A stretch of DNA of 64,000 bases from Actinomadura_C alba (GCF_039530285.1 NZ_BAAAOK010000015.1:694418-758417), one strand, 5' to 3'; shown: positions 16,823 through 25,179, counted from the stretch's first letter. Made by a program: numbers and translations. The notes: generated from the sequence alone by a model not told the origin.

Positions 16823-17227
16823 TCAGCCGGTCCGGCGGGAGCGGGCCAGAGCCAGCCCACCGAGGACCATGCCGATCAGCCCTACCACCATGGCCCCGAT
16901 GGCACCGCCTCGCCCGTTGCCGGTGCCGACACCATCGGTGGAGGTGGCCAGAGCCAGCACGCCGAGGACCATGCCGATCAGGCCCACCACCAGGGCCACC
17001 ATGGCCTTACGACCGGCCGGGCGGGCCAGAGCCAGCCCACCCAGGACCATGCCGATCAGCCCCACAACCAGGGCCACGGTGCTCCCGAGTCGTCCGGAGC
17101 CGGTATCACCCGCGGCGGCGGAGACGTGCGCGGCGGCCGGTGCGGCAAGCCCGAACATCCCGAGCAGGGCGGCTCCGGTCACGGCAAGAACAAGTCGGAC
17201 TGACATCAGGGCTCCTGATGAGCTCAT
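16823..17227 (-). CDS. DUF6223-like secreted/membrane protein with three transmembrane repeats
   Basis: 134 residues from ATG 17227 (GAGAGG upstream) or 127 from ATG 17206 (AGGAG five bases upstream). A signal-like N-terminus (VRLVLAVTGAALLGMFGLA) ends in APAAAH. The rest is three copies of a V-V-G-L-I-G-M-V-L-G-x-L-A-L-A helix separated by short polar loops that contain K/R or a Gly-rich patch. It fits the DUF6223 pattern of small actinomycete membrane proteins. It is convergent with the response regulator. Function unknown. Confidence 0.7.
   Translation of the reverse strand: MSSSGALMSVRLVLAVTGAALLGMFGLAAPAAAHVSAAAGDTGSGRLGSTVALVVGLIGMVLGGLALARPAGRKAMVALVVGLIGMVLGVLALATSTDGVGTGNGRGGAIGAMVVGLIGMVLGGLALARSRRTG
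16841..17076 (+). repeat. three imperfect direct repeats inside the DUF6223-like gene
   Basis: Units begin at about 16841, 16944 and 17021. Each contains AGGACCATGCCGATCAG; the first and third share GCGGGCCAGAGCCAGCCCAC exactly. They encode the repeated membrane helix, and their DNA identity points to recent internal duplication. Confidence 0.75.
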
Positions 17228-17563
17228 GTCCCTCTCTTCTTTTCGTGGGTTTCCGAGGTTTGGATGTCGCCTGATCATGTCGCCGGACGCGCCGCCGGTC
17301 GTCCTGCAGACGTATGCAATTCGCGCTGCCGCAGGTGGCGCATCCGGTTGCTGCGGACGCCGCAGGCGGCGCGAAAGTACTGCGTGCGCGGTAGGCGGCC
17401 GCTCGTCCGCGAGGAGGAGTCCTGCGCGTCGATGTGGACTCCCAGGACCCCGGCGTCCGGTAGCTCGATAGCCTATTGGGGAGGTCAACGCCCGCGGCCA
17501 CTTCCCCGGTCCTGCGGCAGCAAGCACCACTTCCAGCCGCAGCGATCGAGGAGCCAGGGGCAT

Positions 17564-17590
17564 CTAGTGCCGTGTCAGGCAACGTTTGCC
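17564..17590 (+). repeat. left terminal inverted repeat of TnpB element
   Basis: Begins CTAGTGCCGTGTCAGGCAAC and holds the tnpB stop codon (TCA at 17575-17577 in plus sense). Matches the complement of 19049-19075 at 23 of 27 positions. Confidence 0.75.
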
Positions 17591-19029
17591 TCGCTGTCGA
17601 GGTGGTGTTGGCTGATCCTCGCTTGGTGGGCGAGCGACGTCCCCATTTCCGGTGGGGCGGGCCTCGGCCGGCCAGGGGACCCTCGTACGGTGCCGTGATG
17701 GGGGCGTCGTCTGGGGTCACGTCGTGCCGAGTTGACACCTGGCAGGTGCCGGCCGGCTCGACGGTGCTGGATCACGGTCGGGAAGGGGTTGCGATCGGCC
17801 GTGATGGTTCCGCCCCCAATGGTTCGGGTGGCGATGTTGGCGCCGCCGACGAGGTCGCGGTGCCCGGTGAAGGCGCAGTGCGGGCAGGAGAAATTCCGGT
17901 TCTTGGGTTTGGGGACCCGGCGATCACAGGTCGGGCAGGTCGAGGAGGTGCCGCGCTCGTCGACCAGATGGGTATCGATCCCGGCCTGTTCTGCCTTGTC
18001 CCGCAGGCATGTGATCAGGTGACCGACCCGCCAGTCCCGCAGGCGCTTGTTGTGGCGGCGTCCGGCCGTCAACTCCAGGACACCGCGCGGGTCGCCGATC
18101 TTCAGGATGCCGATGCGGTGCTGGATCGCCCACTGCACCACATCGCGCGCGGCTTCGTGGTGGGCTTGTGTGATCCGCCGGTGGTGCCGGGCTTGGAGTT
18201 TGCGTTGGCGGGTGCGGGTCTTCTTCCACCGCCGCGATCCCGCTTGGCCTTTGGTGGGCGCCCGGCGTGCGGTCGCTTTGGTGCGGGCCTTGGTGTCGCG
18301 CAGGTGCAGGTGGTTTTCGGCGCGGACCGCCCGCCCGGACACCAGCAGCCCTTGCTCGTCGGGGCCGGCGGCGGCGTACAGGTGGATCACGCCGGGATCC
18401 ACTCCGGCCACCCGCGAGGGGTCGGGTTCTGCGCCGGGCGGGTAGGTGGCGACCGGCACCTGCGCGGTGACCTCAACGAACAGGCGGCCGCCGTCGGCCA
18501 GCAAGGTCACCGAGCGGACCTGCTCGGCCGGATAGGGCGGGTCACGATCCAGCCGCACCCACAACGGCGGACACCCGCGAGCCGTGGCCAACCTCAACCT
18601 GCGGCCTTGGGTCGTGAACGCCCCGTGCCGGAACCGCACCGGCATCAGCCGGCGCTTACGCCGCGGATACCGAGCCGACGTATCGCCTTGTCTTCGGCGC
18701 TTGGCAGCAGAGAACCACGCGTCGGAGAAACGGCGCAGCATCCCCTCCGCGGGGATGGAAGCCAGCTCACCGAACACGCCCGGACCGCTGTTGTGAAGCT
18801 CCCTGCACAACTCCTGGAAGTTCACCATCGCGGGCAAGCCTCGTTGCCGCCGCCAACGATTCATGTCCAGCACGCAGGCCCACACATCACCCGCCGACAC
18901 CAGCAACCCGAAACACCGCCGCCGCTGGGCCCTTGTCACACGCAAACCGATTCGGGCGGTCCGGTGAACCACCCTGGGAGCATCCCGATCATTACCACGA
19001 GGCACGAACCAACTACACCACGCACCCAC
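17575..19029 (-). CDS. tnpB: TnpB, RNA-guided nuclease of IS200/IS605 type
   Basis: 484 residues. The N-terminal OrfB helix-turn-helix/WED-like part is followed by RuvC-like motifs. The first catalytic Asp is in AGVDPGVIHLYA (Asp211). The second motif reads GILKIGDPRGV (~307-317), with Gly where the usual catalytic Glu stands. The zinc ribbon is CPTC (365-368) with CPHC (382-385), and the third Asp is in HRDLVGGANIA (Asp392). The last ~85 residues are a basic, proline-rich tail that overlaps the element end, where a guide (omega/re) RNA would be encoded. TnpB cuts DNA next to a target-adjacent motif under RNA guidance and helps keep the transposon. Whether this one is active depends on an alternative Glu. 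Confidence 0.85.
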   Translation of the reverse strand: MGAWCSWFVPRGNDRDAPRVVHRTARIGLRVTRAQRRRCFGLLVSAGDVWACVLDMNRWRRQRGLPAMVNFQELCRELHNSGPGVFGELASIPAEGMLRRFSDAWFSAAKRRRQGDTSARYPRRKRRLMPVRFRHGAFTTQGRRLRLATARGCPPLWVRLDRDPPYPAEQVRSVTLLADGGRLFVEVTAQVPVATYPPGAEPDPSRVAGVDPGVIHLYAAAGPDEQGLLVSGRAVRAENHLHLRDTKARTKATARRAPTKGQAGSRRWKKTRTRQRKLQARHHRRITQAHHEAARDVVQWAIQHRIGILKIGDPRGVLELTAGRRHNKRLRDWRVGHLITCLRDKAEQAGIDTHLVDERGTSSTCPTCDRRVPKPKNRNFSCPHCAFTGHRDLVGGANIATRTIGGGTITADRNPFPTVIQHRRAGRHLPGVNSARRDPRRRPHHGTVRGSPGRPRPAPPEMGTSLAHQARISQHHLDSEANVA

Positions 19030-19048
19030 GACAATATTCGCGACGGCA

Positions 19049-19075
19049 GGGCAACATTGCCTGATACGGCACTAG
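19049..19075 (-). repeat. right terminal inverted repeat of TnpB element
   Basis: Complement begins CTAGTGCCGTATCAGGCAAT. It overlaps the 3' end of the DAHP synthase gene, whose TAG stop lies within the outer CTAG. Confidence 0.75.
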
Positions 19076-20298
19076 GAGCGGCCGGTCGCCGATCCCTTGA
19101 CCCACGCCTCGATGAGTTCGGTGGCTTGGTCGACGTTGAGTCTCGGGTCGCACAGCGAGGTGTAGTGACGCGGCAGATCGTCCTCGCTCTCCACTGACCC
19201 GCCGATGCATTCCGTCACGTCGCCCGCTGCGACCTCTATATGGAGTCCGGCGGCGTGCTGCCGGCTCTCCTCGATGATGTCGCGAAATCTCAGGGCTTCA
19301 GTGATCACGTCGGCGAGATAACGTGTTTTCAGACCGAGTCGAGATATCACGGTGTTGCCGTGCATAGGGTCACCCAGCCAGATCACCGGGTATCCTGCAT
19401 TCGCCACACGCCGGACGATGGGCGGCAGGACCTCTCGAATTAGGTTTCGGCCCATCCGCGGTATCAGTATGAGACGGCCGGGCTCGCGTTGCGGATTAAG
19501 CGCCTCACACAGCCTCAGTATGTCATCAGGGGTCGCCGTCGGCCCGACTTTGCATCCGACCGGATTGGCCACTGAGGAGAGCAAGGCGACATGCGCGCCG
19601 GCCGGGTGGCGTGTCCGTTCCCCCACCCATGGCAGGTGTGTCGAGGTCAGATGCAGGTCGCCCGTGTCCGGGTCGCGGCGGACCAATCGGGTTTCATAGT
19701 CGATGACCAGGGCCTCGTGGCTCGACCACGGCCCGTCCATAGCAGGCATGCGGCCGTGTCTCTGGCGGTGCGTTCGCATCACCCGCTGCACTTTATCGCT
19801 GGCCTCATAGGCCCACAACATGCGCCGTGGGTCGGGCTTCCGGGTCACGGGAGTTGCAATTTCCGAATTTATCATGTGCCCTCGGAAAGAAGGGATGGTC
19901 AGCTCACCGTGACGCTCAGTTGCCTGTGACCGGGGTTTGGCGAACTGTCCACCCATGCGGCCGATACGTATGACAGTCTGGCCGGTGAGATCGCTGAATC
20001 GATCTCCAAGCCTGTCGATGACACGAAGCTTCTCCGATACGTGTGGCGCAGCACATTCATAGAAGCTCTCCGCGCAGTCGCCCAGTTGAAGCACGAGAGC
20101 ATCGGCCGTCATCAATCTCGAGAGCGACCACCGCAGGCGTTGAATCTCCGCGGTTGTCACCAGGGGCGGAGCGGAAGCCAGCCTTTGGCAGATCTCGTGG
20201 TGAGCGGCGTGTTCTCGCCACTCCGGCTGCTGCGCCGCCGGCGTGCCCTCCCACGGTCGGAGTTCGGCGAAGCCCGCCGAGGAGCTGGGTGGCTGCAT
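19072..20298 (-). CDS. class II DAHP synthase, secondary-metabolism (PhzC-like) copy
   Basis: 408 residues from ATG 20298 (GGGAG five bases upstream). The motifs are those of plant-type DAHP synthases: VLQLGDCAESF (metal/PEP loop), RIGRMGGQFAKPRS, SSHEALVIDYE, VGCKVGPTATPDD, WLGDPMHGNT and CDPRLN. It condenses PEP and erythrose 4-phosphate at the head of the shikimate pathway. It is shorter and clearly different from the housekeeping copy at 59352-60701 (449 residues), as expected for a cluster copy that bypasses feedback control to feed chorismate to the isochorismatase branch. Its last residues (ATGRS) and stop are formed by the end of the TnpB element, so the original C-terminus may have been replaced. 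Confidence 0.88.
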   Translation of the reverse strand: MQPPSSSAGFAELRPWEGTPAAQQPEWREHAAHHEICQRLASAPPLVTTAEIQRLRWSLSRLMTADALVLQLGDCAESFYECAAPHVSEKLRVIDRLGDRFSDLTGQTVIRIGRMGGQFAKPRSQATERHGELTIPSFRGHMINSEIATPVTRKPDPRRMLWAYEASDKVQRVMRTHRQRHGRMPAMDGPWSSHEALVIDYETRLVRRDPDTGDLHLTSTHLPWVGERTRHPAGAHVALLSSVANPVGCKVGPTATPDDILRLCEALNPQREPGRLILIPRMGRNLIREVLPPIVRRVANAGYPVIWLGDPMHGNTVISRLGLKTRYLADVITEALRFRDIIEESRQHAAGLHIEVAAGDVTECIGGSVESEDDLPRHYTSLCDPRLNVDQATELIEAWVKGSATGRS

Positions 20299-20799
20299 GT
20301 CTGCTCCCGTCAAACAGTGGGCGGTACCTCCGGGAGCCACAGAAGGCCCGAGTCGGTCGTCGGATGAGCGAGAGTTGTTCTGCCGGACCGACCGACCGCA
20401 CCGGAGCTTCCCGCCCGGTCGAGGCGTGTGCGGCTAGCTTGACCCAGCAGCCCGTGCGTGCACATCACGTCTTTGCGGTGTTGAAGGCACGCTTCATCAG
20501 ATCCCGGACACGGCTGTTTCGAGATCATGATGTGAGGCCGAGGAGGGGAAGGGTCTGGTCATGTAGCGGAAATGGTCGACGGCCGTCGACACGCCGTTGT
20601 GTCCAGTACGGGGCGAACCCATGCCACCAAGCACACTACGTGACTTACTGCCTTAAACAGTGATCGGCCAGACTGATCAATTGCATCTGGATATGGGATA
20701 TAGCGTGTTTGCGCCATCAGACTGATGATCGTTGAGCGTCGCATATGGCCGTGCCGATGTCCTGCGATGGGGCACTCTCCGCCAGGACGCGGGGTGATC
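20299..20799. other. non-coding stretch upstream of DAHP synthase
   Basis: About 500 bases with no supported gene. GC content drops towards 20640-20740. It probably holds the DAHP synthase promoter (minus strand); I see no clear promoter hexamers, repeats or RNA genes. Confidence 0.4.
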
Positions 20800-20910
20800 A
20801 TGAATCCACTGGTAGGGCGTGAACACGCACTGTCGATGTTGGTTGACCATTTGGGCGCCAGCGTGAGGGCTCCGATTGCTGTGTCGTCGTTGAGGGGTCG
20901 ATCGGCATAG
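20800..20910 (+). pseudogene. possible N-terminal remnant of a LAL/AAA-type regulator
   Basis: ATG 20800 opens a 36-codon frame beginning MNPLVGREHALSMLVDHLG, which looks like the N-terminal LVGRExEL segment of large LuxR-type (LAL) or NB-ARC ATPase regulators. The expected Walker A motif does not follow and the frame stops at 20910. This could be chance. Confidence 0.3.
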
Positions 20911-21119
20911 GCAGGACTCGCCGGTTGAAGGCGACGACCTTGGCGGGGTTGAACGCGGCTTTGCGATGGTCTCCGAACGGGCGAGTGGAAACGATCAGCC
21001 GACCCCGATCCGTTTGATGATTGACTTCTTGCGGCACGTGATGGCCCGGTTAATCCGAATTCGATGATCTGGTTCGCCCGGGTAACAATCCCTTCTGGTT
21101 GGCGGATCGCCTGGGCGAA

Positions 21120-21584
21120 TCAGTCGAGAGTGCGCGCCGGTTGGTCCAGGTCCGGCTCCAGAAATTCCAGGGCCCATGCGGCGGTCTTGCGGACTGACGG
21201 CGAGTTATCGGCGCTTAGGTTCTCCAGGATGGCGCGAGCGCGGGTGTTATCTGTCGATATCAATTCGAGAATTGTTGACTGCAATGTATCTTGGTCATCG
21301 CCCAGATCTCGCGCCGATGCCGCGATCAGAAGGGGCAGGGCCTCGATGCCTGCAAGTCCAGCCAGTGCATCGGCAACGACATCGCGGCCGTAGAAATCTT
21401 CCTCATTTAGAAATTTCTGTAGTTCTGTCGTGAGGTGCGGCACCAGCGCCCCGTCGCCGCTCGCCACTATTTCGTCGACAATCTCGTACGCTCTGGTGCT
21501 GTCATCGTCAGGATCGTTGATGCAGCGCAGCAGTTCATTCACGATCGACACGCCGACTGACAATACGGCAACCTCACTGCTCAC
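21120..21584 (-). CDS. HEAT-repeat protein
   Basis: 154 residues, acidic, almost all helical. Three to four HEAT-like hairpins are visible (GRDVVADALAGLAGIEALPL, DDQDTLQSTILELISTDN, NSPSVRKTAAWALEFLEP). There is no catalytic motif or signal peptide. Such short HEAT proteins are common as immunity or scaffold proteins next to toxins, but no toxin gene is seen beside it, so the role is unknown. Confidence 0.7.
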   Translation of the reverse strand: MSSEVAVLSVGVSIVNELLRCINDPDDDSTRAYEIVDEIVASGDGALVPHLTTELQKFLNEEDFYGRDVVADALAGLAGIEALPLLIAASARDLGDDQDTLQSTILELISTDNTRARAILENLSADNSPSVRKTAAWALEFLEPDLDQPARTLD

Positions 21585-21684
21585 GCCAGGATCAGACGCA
21601 CAAGCCCGATAGCCGATTGTTCACCGACCCGGCTCCCGGGGCGGAAGAAGCGGTTTCTCCGGATGACTCGCGTTCGGACGAAGC

Positions 21685-23874
21685 TCAGCCGTCGCCGGAT
21701 CCGGGCTCCGCGGCCGGGGCGACCGTGACGGGAACCCCGTTGAACACCGCGTTGCCGGACAGAGGGTCCACGACCGAGTCGTCGGTCAGCGTGTTCGCGT
21801 TGACCCCTGCGTGGGCCGCCGCGACCCGCTGAACGCTGCCGGCGTGCCCCCATCCGTGCGGAAGGCTGACCACCCCCGGCATGATCGCCTCGGTGGCCTC
21901 CACCGGGGCGACCACCTCACCGGTCGCCGAACGCACCCGTGCGTGATTCCCGAGCCCCAGTTCGGCCACGTCGGCCGGATTGACGTGCAGCGTGCACCGA
22001 TTGCTGCCACCGACCAGGGTGGGCACATTGTGGAGCCAGCTGTTGTTGGAACGCAGCTGCCGTCGTCCGATCAGCACCATGTCGGCCGGCGGAGCGTCCA
22101 GCCGCTCGCGCAGCCGCGTGATCTCGCTGGTCAGCTCGGGCGGCGCGAGCCGTACACGACCCGAGTCCGTGCCCAGCATCTCCTCCAGCCTCGGCTCCAG
22201 CGGGCCGAGGTCGATGCCGTGCGGGTTGGCCCGCAGATCGGCCAGGGACAGGCCGTAAGGGCCGAGCCGGAGCATGGCGTCCAGCAGCAGTTCGGGTCCG
22301 CTGTCGCCCTCCAGCTCGGCCCGAAGTTCCCCTGGATCCCGGCCCATGACCGGCGAACCCGGCATCTGGGTCCCGGCCGTGAGCAGCTCACCGAGCATCA
22401 GCTCATCGAGATCCGCCGGATCGGCCTGCGCCCCCTTGCCCGCAGCGATCAGTGCCAGCTTCGCCATGATCTCCGCTTCCGAGGGCTGCCCGGCCTCCAG
22501 CGGCAGGACCGGCGGGGAGAACCGGGTGTAGTTGCGCACCGTCACCGTGAGCAGCAGAAGGTCGTAATGGGGCATCTGCAGCGTCCGCGGAGGCGGCAGC
22601 ACCACATGGGCCAGCCGGGTGGTCTCGTTCAGATAGGGATCCACGCAGACCATGAATTCCAGGTCCTGGAGTGCGCGGCCCAGGCGCGGGCCGTTCGGCG
22701 CCGACAGCACCAGATTGCCGGCCACCGTCACCATCGCCCTGACCTGCCCCTCGCCGGGGGTCTCCAGTTCGTCCACCAAAGTGGCCACCGGCAGCTCGCC
22801 GAGGACCTCGGGTAGGCCGCGGACCCGGCTGTGCCATCGCCCCATGGCGAAGGGCCTCCCCATGGGGAGCTCGACGGTGGCCGGCTTGGTGAACATCACT
22901 CCGCCGGGTCGGTCGAGGTTGCCGGTGAGAATATTGATCACATCGACGAGCCACTGGGTGACGGTGCCGAAGTCGGCGGTGCAGGTGCCGACGCGGGTGT
23001 ACACGGCGGCGGTGGGGGCCGCAGCGAGCTCACGCGCCAGCCGCATGATCGCCTCGGCGGGCACTCCGCATACCGGCGCGACCGCCCGCGGGGTGAAGGC
23101 GGCCGCCAGCCGGGTGAGCTCCTGCAGCCCCTCCACCTCGACCTTCACGGCGGTGAGGTTCTCGGCGAGGAGGGTGTGCACGATGCCGAACAGCAGGCAC
23201 GCGTCGGTGCCCGGGCGGACGAACAGGTGCTCGTCGGCGAGTTCGGCGGTGCGGGTCCGGCGCGGATCGGCGACCACGATCTTGCCGCCGCGCCGGCGGA
23301 GCGCCCGCAGGCGGCCGGGGAGATCCGGCGCGGCGAACAGGGAGCCGTGCGATTCCGCCGGGTTGGCGCCGAGGATGAACAGATGGTCGGTCCGGTCCAC
23401 GTCGGGCACCGAAATGGCCAGGGCGTTGCCGAACAGCAGACCACAGGCGACGTGCTTGGGAATCTGGTCGATGGTGCTGGCGCTGTAGACGTTGCGCGTG
23501 CCCAGCGCCTGGGCCAGCGGCCCTCGGTAGAAGATTCCGCCCATCGTGTGGAAGGTGGGGTTGCCGAAGTACGTGGCGACGGCGTCCCGTCCATGGGCCT
23601 CGACGACGCCCATGAGCCCACGTTCGACGGTCTCGAACGCCTCCTCCCAGCCGGCCTCGCGCCAGCGGTCACCCTCTCGGATCATGGGAACGCGGAGCCG
23701 GTCCGGATCCTCGTCGAGGACACCGAGACTCGCCCCCTTGGGGCAGATGTATCCATGGGACAACGGGTCGTCCGAGTCGCCCTTGACGGACCGTACCTTC
23801 CCGTTCCCTTCGAGCGTCAGGCGCAGGCCGCAGACGGCGTCGCAGATGGGGCACGTTCGGTATGCGGTTCTCAT
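21685..23874 (-). CDS. molybdopterin-dependent oxidoreductase (formate dehydrogenase/nitrate reductase-like)
   Basis: 729 residues from ATG 23874 (GGGAG five bases upstream). The N-terminus has a [4Fe-4S] motif C-x2-C-x3-C-x26-C (CPICDAVCG, then ICPKG). Residues ~50-480 are the molybdopterin oxidoreductase body with the cofactor loops FILGANPAESHGS and IVVADPRRTRTAE. The C-terminal molydopterin dinucleotide-binding domain starts around residue 600 (SNNSWLHNVP; NPADVAELGLGNHARV). This is the catalytic subunit of a DMSO-reductase-superfamily enzyme; the ligand position could not be read with certainty, so the substrate is open. No electron-transfer or membrane subunit lies nearby and there is no Tat signal, so it is cytoplasmic and orphan. 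Confidence 0.88.
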   Translation of the reverse strand: MRTAYRTCPICDAVCGLRLTLEGNGKVRSVKGDSDDPLSHGYICPKGASLGVLDEDPDRLRVPMIREGDRWREAGWEEAFETVERGLMGVVEAHGRDAVATYFGNPTFHTMGGIFYRGPLAQALGTRNVYSASTIDQIPKHVACGLLFGNALAISVPDVDRTDHLFILGANPAESHGSLFAAPDLPGRLRALRRRGGKIVVADPRRTRTAELADEHLFVRPGTDACLLFGIVHTLLAENLTAVKVEVEGLQELTRLAAAFTPRAVAPVCGVPAEAIMRLARELAAAPTAAVYTRVGTCTADFGTVTQWLVDVINILTGNLDRPGGVMFTKPATVELPMGRPFAMGRWHSRVRGLPEVLGELPVATLVDELETPGEGQVRAMVTVAGNLVLSAPNGPRLGRALQDLEFMVCVDPYLNETTRLAHVVLPPPRTLQMPHYDLLLLTVTVRNYTRFSPPVLPLEAGQPSEAEIMAKLALIAAGKGAQADPADLDELMLGELLTAGTQMPGSPVMGRDPGELRAELEGDSGPELLLDAMLRLGPYGLSLADLRANPHGIDLGPLEPRLEEMLGTDSGRVRLAPPELTSEITRLRERLDAPPADMVLIGRRQLRSNNSWLHNVPTLVGGSNRCTLHVNPADVAELGLGNHARVRSATGEVVAPVEATEAIMPGVVSLPHGWGHAGSVQRVAAAHAGVNANTLTDDSVVDPLSGNAVFNGVPVTVAPAAEPGSGDG

Positions 23875-24126
23875 GGACACTCCCGCAATCAGTCGGGCCG
23901 TCACTGAGGCTGCCCGGTTCGGCTCGGGCCACATCGGCAGCATCACATTCGGTGCAGTCGCGGCACATCTCTCGTATTGCCGGTCCGCTGCGGACCGTTC
24001 GGCGATACCCGAGCCGGGGTGTTCCCTCGACGCCGCCGTCCAGCACTGGCCGTACCCGCCGTTCCACCTGGTGGCGTTCCGGGGCCTGACTGGCCGGCAC
24101 TCGCCCTCGTACCGAGTGGGCGGCGC

Positions 24127-24666
24127 TCAGCCCGTGCCGTGGAACGCGTCGATGCCCTTGCTCCAGGTGGTGTCGAGATCGGCGTCGGGTGGGAAGCGTT
24201 GGTTCAGCTCGAGGATGACCATGCCGTGTGCGAAGGCCCAGATGGCCCGTGCGCGTTCGTGGTCACCGCCGGTGGCGTCGAGGAGCGGCATTGCGGCCGC
24301 CTCCTCGACGCCGGAGGTGAGCAGGTCGCGGCGCAGGGGCCGCTCGGTCATCAGCCGATAGAGGTTCGGCTGGCGGCGCGCGAAGTCGCGGTACGCGGCG
24401 GTGAGGGCGGCGATCGGGGCGTCGGATCGATGGACGGCCTGCGAGAACAGTTCGGCCTGCTCCTCGAAGCCGACCGAGATCAGCGCCGCCTCCAGTGCCT
24501 GCTTGTCGCGGAGGTGCTCGTAGATCGAGGAGGCGCGGATCCCGAGTTGGGCGGCGAGGCGACGCATCGACAGTGCATCGGGGCCCTCCCGCTCGAGGAG
24601 TTGCCGCGCGGTCTGCACGATCTCCCGGGCTCGTGGGGTGAGCCGGCTCAGTGCGTGGGAAGCCAT
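24127..24666 (-). CDS. TetR/AcrR-family repressor
   Basis: 179 residues. The N-terminal helix-turn-helix reads IVQTARQLLEREG then MRRLAAQLGIRASSIYEHLR (residues ~34-53), and a C-terminal WHG-like ligand domain follows (LYRLMTERPL; ARAIWAFAHGMVILELN). It is divergent from a small membrane protein, and the 75-bp gap holds two palindromes that should be its operators, so it most likely represses both genes. Confidence 0.9.
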   Translation of the reverse strand: MASHALSRLTPRAREIVQTARQLLEREGPDALSMRRLAAQLGIRASSIYEHLRDKQALEAALISVGFEEQAELFSQAVHRSDAPIAALTAAYRDFARRQPNLYRLMTERPLRRDLLTSGVEEAAAMPLLDATGGDHERARAIWAFAHGMVILELNQRFPPDADLDTTWSKGIDAFHGTG

Positions 24667-24688
24667 TCGTCCCGCCTTCCCAGAATGA

Positions 24689-24725
24689 CCTAACGGTGTT
24701 AGGTTAGCACCCTAACGCCGTTAGG
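24689..24725. promoter_or_regulatory. twin TetR-type operators
   Basis: CCTAACGGTGTTAGG (24689-24703) and CCTAACGCCGTTAGG (24711-24725) are both inverted repeats with CCTAAC/GTTAGG arms, centres 22 bp apart. The second is perfect apart from its central base. They fill the gap between the tetR gene and the divergent membrane-protein gene. Confidence 0.8.
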
Positions 24726-24741
24726 GTGAAAGGAAGCGTCG

Positions 24742-25179
24742 ATGCCCGCTCATGCCCCATCCCTTCACGTCGAGACCGGCACCGGCACCGGCTCCGCGCG
24801 GATCCGTGACCGCGTCGCGCGGGCCCTGCTCGTCCTCGCCGCCGCCGGCGCCGTCGCCGCAGTGGCCGGCGCAGTGGGCGCCGTCGCGGACGCCGGACCG
24901 GCCACACGGATGGTCGAGACCTGGCGCATGCTCGGCTTCGGTGTCTTCGCGGGCGTGTTCCTGCTGCTGGTCTACCGCCCCCGGCTCTACGCCGGGATCT
25001 GGGAGCTCGCCATCCTCAACAAGCTCGGCCTGACCCTGGCCGCCTTGTCCTTCGGGAGCGGGACCGACGGCGCCGGCGTGGCGCTGATCGCCGACGGAGC
25101 GGTCACGCTCATCCTGCTGGCCGCGTATGTGCTCAGCCGAGGCTGGACGGCCTGGTCGACCGCAAGGGTCGTGGCGTGA
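24742..25179 (+). CDS. small four-helix membrane protein, TetR-controlled
   Basis: 145 residues with four hydrophobic segments (VARALLVLAAAGAVAAVAG; MLGFGVFAGVFLLLVYRP; LGLTLAALSFGSG; AVTLILLAAYVLS). ATG 24742 has AAAGGAAG upstream. It is divergent from the TetR repressor and behind its operators, so it is probably induced by the repressor's ligand. It resembles small DoxX-like/efflux-accessory proteins in topology only; function not recognised. Confidence 0.75.
   Translation: MPAHAPSLHVETGTGTGSARIRDRVARALLVLAAAGAVAAVAGAVGAVADAGPATRMVETWRMLGFGVFAGVFLLLVYRPRLYAGIWELAILNKLGLTLAALSFGSGTDGAGVALIADGAVTLILLAAYVLSRGWTAWSTARVVA

Larger units (their letters stand above)
17564..19075 (-). mobile_element. 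TnpB-only element (IS605/IS1341-like) with terminal inverted repeats
   Basis: A 1,512-bp segment bounded by a 27-bp imperfect inverted repeat (17564-17590 and 19049-19075, 23 of 27 matching, outer ten bases CTAGTGCCGT perfect). It carries only a tnpB gene and no tnpA. The right end falls on the last codon and stop of the DAHP synthase gene (TAG at 19072-19074). No clear target duplication is visible (flanks GGCAT and GAGCG). Confidence 0.7.

Noticed and set aside
17300..17563. N-terminal extension of the DUF6223-like frame to 17563
   Set aside because: Arg/Pro-rich text without ribosome site; a signal peptide starts at 17227/17206.
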